The notes below the pieces were generated by a model. The model worked only from the letters and a program-made list of their open reading frames with translations. It did no database searches and was not told the DNA's origin. DNA of 64,000 nucleotides from Acanthaster planci (taxonomy: Eukaryota; Echinodermata; Asteroidea; Valvatida; Acanthasteridae): positions 1,757,964 through 1,821,963 of the forward strand of contig NW_019091372.1 of NCBI RefSeq assembly GCF_001949145.1, in the 5' to 3' direction. This document shows, in pieces, positions 57,944-64,000 of the stretch. How positions within the stretch are numbered: position 1 is the stretch's first letter; each line of letters opens with the position of its first letter. Made by a program: the position numbers and the translations under genes.

Positions 57944-60532
57944 TTTTGCACACTATGTGAGCATTAAAGAATTATGAAAAGCAGTGCCTGATTTCATGGC
58001 TGTGCTAGACACGAAATTCTCAGCTTAAGATCGCCAATCCATGTGTACAGTGCTACTGGTAGTATGGAAATTGTTGCCCTAACCGACTAGTAAGCTCGCG
58101 TCACATTCACAGTCGTGGGGTTTATACTGAATGCATTATCCAGATTGTTCTGCTATCCCAAGAAATGCACTCGCTGCCCCGGCAGAGTGGTTTCTAACAG
58201 CAAAAGTGGTAGATAATTAATCTGTCAGTCATTTGAACTCTTTTCAAGGCTTCCAATGACGTATTTACCGGTAGATTACTTTTCTTTGTTTTTAAATGCG
58301 TTTATGTACCGTAAAAGGCATTTTTAAAAATGAGTAGAGTGCTGTTTACCAGCTTGCCAGGGAAATATCACAGATGCATGCCATTACGGCTTCACCTCCA
58401 GTTAATGGAATTTTTTTTCCCAATCTGCCCGGTCGGTGATTAATTTTCATAGAGAAAACTAATTAAGTGGATCTACATGTCGGACACATGAGTAATGGGC
58501 TCCTTGGGTTTTAATCATCCCTTTTTTTCGCTGCATACGGTCATCCTTGCCGTAGGAGGGTCCAACTTTGTTGTAATATAGACAAAGGAGATCTGTTCTG
58601 TGTTGACCGAGTCACATGATGAAAAAGTCAATTCTATTGAAATGCAAATATTCTGGTCGGTTAGAGAATTTGTATGCAGGTGGTGGTACCCCGGTACAGG
58701 AAAGAATTCATCAAATCAAACATTTAATGTTTGGATATTAATATGACTTATCCGACTTTCATGACATATTCTCACTTTTCTTGAACATTTACGGTACGAC
58801 CTCTGCAAAAATTAAACTACATGTACATGTACACTGAACGTAGGCTTGAGTCGTCCCATCAATTTTCCAGTTCCAGCAGAAATCAGGAAGACGCTCTTGT
58901 TGAAAGTGAGGCTCACTTTTCAGTTGGGGATCCTGAGTGTTAAACCAACAGCAATAAAACAAAAGTTCATTACAAATGGATGCCAGTTTATGTTTAGAAT
59001 GATTTGAAATTTGTTCTACATGTAAATCGTAGATACATGTACTTGTAAATGCTTTAAGCCAAAATTTAAAAAAAGCAATCAGGCTTCAATAGTCTGTCAC
59101 CGCCCTACCATAGTTGACAGATTACATTGAAAATGGTACATGTAGATTCAAGGAACTAGATCAAAAATGGTTCCCTGTGAGTAGATGTGTAAGGTGTGTT
59201 TTCATAATGGAACCATAGAGACAGTTGTCTGCTACAGAAATACAATGTTAAAATACTAGTACTTCAGTGCATGTTTAAATAATGATTCTGTTTGTAATGC
59301 AGACAAGTGAATTATGTTTGGCTGCTTAGGTGCCTACTCAGATTTACGTGCGTACAATGTACCGTTACCACTAGTAATGTTTGAGAAAGCCACTGCATGC
59401 TGTTGGTGCCAAGCGTTCATGAATCAAACACGGCCATTTGGTCCATTCCTCAATAAAACATGATGAGCCAGTAACGCAGGCCATTAATACCAGCTAGATG
59501 GAGAACTCTGCCCGTCTACCCATGTTCATGAATAATGAAGACCCGTTCATAAATTTTGCTCTTAAACGCCGGCATTAGCTGGAACTAATTGAAGTTGACA
59601 GGACATTGAAATGTTTCTGTTAGAGATTATCCATTGCAGGTTGAAGGAAGGAGTTATAAACTACCGTACCGTAATGTCATAATTGGTCGTTTCATAAGTA
59701 CATGTTCCGGTACGTACAATTTTTGTGGAAGTCAACCATTCTCCTCACATACTGGTAGGATTAGGCTCTTGTTTAATTGTATGCAGCGCAGTTGAAATTT
59801 TAAATTACATGTACATGTACAGTTTGTTAACGACTTGACGCCGGATGACAATGAAATGCACGTAATTTTCCTGACTTAATCCACAGAGGTTGTATACACT
59901 CGTTTAAAATTTGTTTTTTGCTTTTCCTTGGTTAATGTATTAACGCGTCATGCTTGATGGGTCAAAGCACGATCGCAAGGTTGAAGAATTTGCAGGTAAA
60001 AAACTTTCCCCAGCAGCTTTTTTGGGGGTAAGAAAAATCCGACGCTAACCGGTTAAGTCACGTATTTAAAGATGCACTGTGCATTTGATTGGCAATTTCA
60101 GTCACAGATTGGAGGATCATTTGTGTCAATGCACAGATGCGTCCGTTGTGTTTGTTCATACCCTATGCTTACCCGTACAGGGTTGTGGGTATCGGCTAAA
60201 TCCATGTGAGCTCTGATTGGCCACATAAACAACTCGGTATTAACACCTGTGCCATGTACATGTACATGCGCTCACATGTTCTCTGACCGTTAGGGTACCA
60301 GTCGTGCCAGTAAGTACATGTACACGTGTACGTGTACATGTAACCAGTGAATGTCTTGCCCTTCCTCCTTTGCAGCAGGTGTGAAAGGAATCGACCATCT
60401 TCAGCACCTTACATGTTCCAATGTGGTAGAGTGCACATATAACTTACATGTACTGTGAGCAGATCTGCATCACTATGGAGAAATACTCCTCCTGGATCAA
60501 GAAAATCATGCCCATTAACCCTAACCCTTGTC
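57944..60532. other. Intergenic stretch, no supported gene
   Basis: AT-rich DNA with CCGGTA and ACATGTAC words. No family-bearing frame or bounded exon is visible. At 60314-60342 there is a palindromic GTACATG/GTACACGTGTAC block. Confidence 0.35.
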
Positions 60533-60810
60533 AATCCTCCAACATCCTTTTGGAGGATTTTGGAGGATGGAGGGTGGATGACAAAAGTGCATGGCTGATT
60601 GTGAAGGATGCCACGAGTGAAGGTCGTGGGTCAGACCTTGTGTCATTCTTGCTCAGTCGGGCATAAATTCAGCCCGATCATTCTTTTGAATCAACACCGC
60701 TCACTGCTCAAGAGTGCCATTCGCACTGCCTCAACATGATGACAGGGAATTGCCGGAGGATTCTGGATGCTTGCGGAGGGTCCCTAGCAAAAAGGGCCTG
60801 GGGTTAGTGT
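60533..60810 (+). repeat. Dispersed GGAGGAT-rich repeat, copy 2
   Basis: This is the second copy of the repeat at 1848-2250, sharing GTGAAGGATGCCA, GGTCAGACCTTG and CACTGCCTCAACATGATG in the same order. It is diverged by substitutions and small indels. The short ORF across it (about 60448-60666) is a by-product of the repeat and is not called as a gene. Confidence 0.6.
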
Positions 60811-63800
60811 TAATGTTTGTGATATGTACAACGAAAAGGGAAACCATTGGGAAAACTTCATAACTGAGTTCCGGTTACATTTTATATGCATTTGGCCTCG
60901 CTTGCTAATCAGTTCTTGTCCTTTTTTTGTTCTTGATATCGCCTCTGTTTGGTTACCCACCTGATGTCGTCCACCTGCTGTTGACTTGCATGGCATGGCT
61001 TCCCCTCTCTACTAAAAAATGGTTTTGCCATCGCTCTGGTATTGTATACGTACATTTGCCCATTGGAATCACCTAAAATGTGTGCTGTGATTTACTCTAA
61101 CTCACGCATGACTCACTTTGCAATGTGCTTTTTTATATTTGCATTTCATTTTTGCTGATTTTTGTCTTAAAATTGATGAAAACTGCTGCTGCCTTTCTCT
61201 AAAAATGTGGAAATTTTGATTCGGTACCAACACTCTGCTTTTTTCCCCAAATGTTTAAGGGTAATTTTCCTTTTCCAACATGGTTGTACAAACTAATGTT
61301 TTCTGTCACAAACTCTGAATTGGTGTGTCGTTCTCCACGCGTTTAACCATTGATTTATTAACTCCCTATTCCGTCAACATTTGACTTCTTTGACTTCTCT
61401 CCAACTCGCTGGATTTTGGTTTCTTCCTGCCCCACTTTTTTTTAACCTTGCAATGTCAACAACTGTACCAAAACGTCTGTGTGAAAAACGGAACCCTTAC
61501 ATTCCTTGCCGGTGTTATCTTCAATCTTTGGTCTATGGGGAAATAATTCTCTGATAATATACACCTGTCTACACTTGTTGCTGCTCGACTTATCCTCTCA
61601 AAAAATCGGAAACAAAACAACATACACTGGACGGTGTACTGGTGCATGCCTCCTCAAACTTCACCATTTTCACTGCCTTTTCAATAATCTTCTCTGCTAA
61701 TATTTCAATCTTGTTATCAATGAATGTGGGTAATACTTGAATGGTCTGCTCGTTGTACCCTTCTCTCCGGTTGATCGATTGGTCCTATTGTGATCGCTAA
61801 CGGCCCACCACTTCAATGCTTGATGATAACACACACGCTATCTAAATGTCAATACTGACTGACATTGTCTGACATGATGGCTCTTAATAAAATGCTGGAC
61901 GCTTTTTGTAATTTTCATTGTTAAAATGATCTTCCTCGTTTTAATATTCTGCCGGATCGGCTTGCAATCCATCGGTATGTCTGCTTTCTGTGACATAAAT
62001 CTCAATTTAATATCTTTGTTGGTCCCTTGTCACCACCTTGGCTTTGCTTTTTGTTGCTGTGTGCGTGAACATTGCCACGGTTGACTGGAACTGTTCTTGT
62101 CTTTGCTAAACCTTTGACCGACTTGCTGTGCTCGTTAACATTTGAGACTCTAGATTGCTCGCTACATGCAACTTGTGCAGGCTTTAGGAGTGGAAAGAAC
62201 TGCCGAATGGCTGTCACACGGCCATATATTGAGCCAAGGTAAACAAGAAAGAAAGCAAGGAAAAACCAAAACAACAAACAAACATTCTGTACATTATAAT
62301 GTGCAAATAATGTACATGCATAAGGCTTCCCTTAAAATACACGTACATGTACATGTAGTTTGTCTCTGGTCGGACTGATGCTCCGGAATTGATGCGGTGA
62401 TGCAGCTTTTTTTTTTGGTTTGTTTTTTTTCCCTCGTCCAGGGTTGGATCGTTCAGACAATTGCAGACACACGTTGTCGAGTCATGGGACTAGACCAGCT
62501 TTATTTTGATTATAAGCTGACAATGAACAACTCTGTATCCATGGTCTGCTATCATTGTTCAACATCGATCTTGTCGAGATCTATCGCCCTGAATAAAAGA
62601 TCAAGCTGCCCACAAAAATGTTGTGACAGTGTGGCAATGGAGGGTGCTGTTGCAGCTGACGTCGAGAAAAAAAATTGACGCGCATGCTTGAAATCGACGC
62701 GCGGGCTGATCAGAGGAGAAAGACTTTTTGGGGGGCCTAATGACAAAGATTTTGTTTTTCAAGCTGTGCGGTATTACAAATGAGAGAAAGGTTGAGATCA
62801 AAACAACAGGTAAAAGCCATCTTAACAAATACCAGTACCTACATGCACCGGTATAATGGGAACCCATCCATCAAGGCCTAAAATACCTGGCATATACATG
62901 TATACCCAGCAAGAAATGAGACCAAGGGGTACCCCCCCAACATGTCCAATCCCTATACACATTCCAGACTATTGTTACTTAACACATCCCCCCCCCCCAA
63001 GATGTCCGAAAGGAATTCCTCAGATTCCTGCGAGACAATGACCAACACAAAGCAGGGGGGTTCTCTCCGTCTCATACCTTGCTGCATATGATCCGGCACT
63101 GAACAATTTGTTGTTCTTTTGGAATGAAAATTGTGATTAGGTTGCAGCATATGGTGGATTAGACCGTCCCTAATAGCGCACAAAGGAATGGGCGCTGGGC
63201 CTTCCTAAGGCAAATTTCTCACAGAAAGTGGAAAATAGATAATTTGTCTGTTTTTGTATCAGAACGCTTCAAACAAAACGAAAAAAGAAATACACATAGG
63301 AGCAACACCTAAAGAACAAAGATGAAAATTTAATCAACCGTCCTATGACAAAAATTGTTCATATGCAAATTCAGCATCAGAGTCAACTGTTTGTCCGTGG
63401 TATAATTATACAGTTAATTTCTTTAAGTGTCCACTGCCGATTTTACAAATCTTCAGGAGCATCAAGTGCAAATTGAAAATGTATGATTCAATCGAAGACT
63501 ACAGATTTACAATGTAGGATGTACAGGTGCATGTATTCATGTTATGTACCCGTATAAATGTACCCAACTACCAGTCTACCAATATTTATACAAGGAAATT
63601 AAGCTACATGTATAAAGTACTTGAGTGTGTAGCATGTAGAGCGGAAACCACTTCTGTTGCTTGCATTGTACATGTAAGATACCGGTGAACATTGTAGAGG
63701 TACCGGGCATACCGGTATGTACATATACGTCACCAGAGAAAGAGAAAGTTCTTCGTTCTTCTTCAGGGGCCAAGTTCATTAGAGCTGCTTATGCACAAGA

Positions 63801-64000
63801 TTTGCTTAAGCAGGAAAAGACCTTGCTAAATAAACAATGGTTACCAGCGCAAACTCTATGTGATTGTCATGCTAACAATAGACGGGTAAATACCATTCCA
63901 AAACAATATACATGTACATCACAAGAAGTTTTGGCAGGTAACCTGATTTGTCTAGCAAGATTTTTCACGCCTAAACAAATTTTTCAATTAAGCAGCGCAA
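60811..64000. other. Terminal stretch, no supported gene
   Basis: Pyrimidine-rich sequence from 61000 to 62400, then a short GC-rich patch near 62640-62710 containing GCGCATGC. Frames at 62397-62678 (plus) and 63576-63779 (minus) show no recognisable family. Confidence 0.3.

Overview
This is a eukaryotic genomic window, most likely from a marine invertebrate. Genes are sparse and split by introns with GT/AG borders. Introns and intergenic DNA are full of dispersed repeats, short inverted-repeat elements, microsatellites and the ACATGTAC/CCGGTA words. The LRAT-domain genes, a Four-jointed kinase and an apparent p31comet gene would suit an amphioxus, hemichordate or echinoderm, but the clade cannot be fixed from the sequence alone. 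The bases alone show one 562-base N gap (24569-25130) and two single Ns (21825, 49188).

Layout. (1) 1-11.2 kb, minus strand: a Thr-rich mucin-like secreted protein. One large repeat exon runs off the left edge. A 44-bp exon and a signal-peptide exon about 10 kb upstream fit it in phase. The long intron carries copies of an ATTCGAATATTC-type element, a GGAGGAT-rich repeat and a decayed THAP fragment. (2) 16.5-26.6 kb, plus strand: LRAT/PLAAT-like genes. A tandem two-domain gene (16550 to about 18141) has a degenerate first domain and a one-base frameshift in the second. An intact two-exon paralogue lies at 25494-26575. The DNA between them holds a tandem duplication, a long TA microsatellite, CCAA repeats, a foldback element, a minisatellite with the N gap, and a small TA-flanked inverted-repeat element. 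(3) 31.8-37.3 kb, minus strand: a complete five-exon fjx1 (Four-jointed Golgi kinase) gene coding for 640 residues, with all splice phases consistent. (4) 37.3-53.5 kb: mostly no recognisable gene. It contains dispersed repeats and a second near-identical duplication (48.4-50.25 kb). (5) 53.6-55.0 kb, plus strand: the 3' end of a gene that looks like MAD2L1BP (p31comet), with a poly(A) signal. (6) 55.7 kb, minus strand: one unassigned exon-like segment. (7) 56-64 kb: no supported gene; TACATG-rich DNA and two more dispersed repeats.

The genes are unrelated in function: an extracellular mucin, lipid acyltransferase-like proteins, a planar-polarity kinase and a spindle-checkpoint factor. There is no operon logic. 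The most distinctive points are the tandem LRAT gene, whose predicted last exon lies inside an inverted-repeat element, and the single-N joins next to both duplications, which suggest two haplotypes placed end to end.
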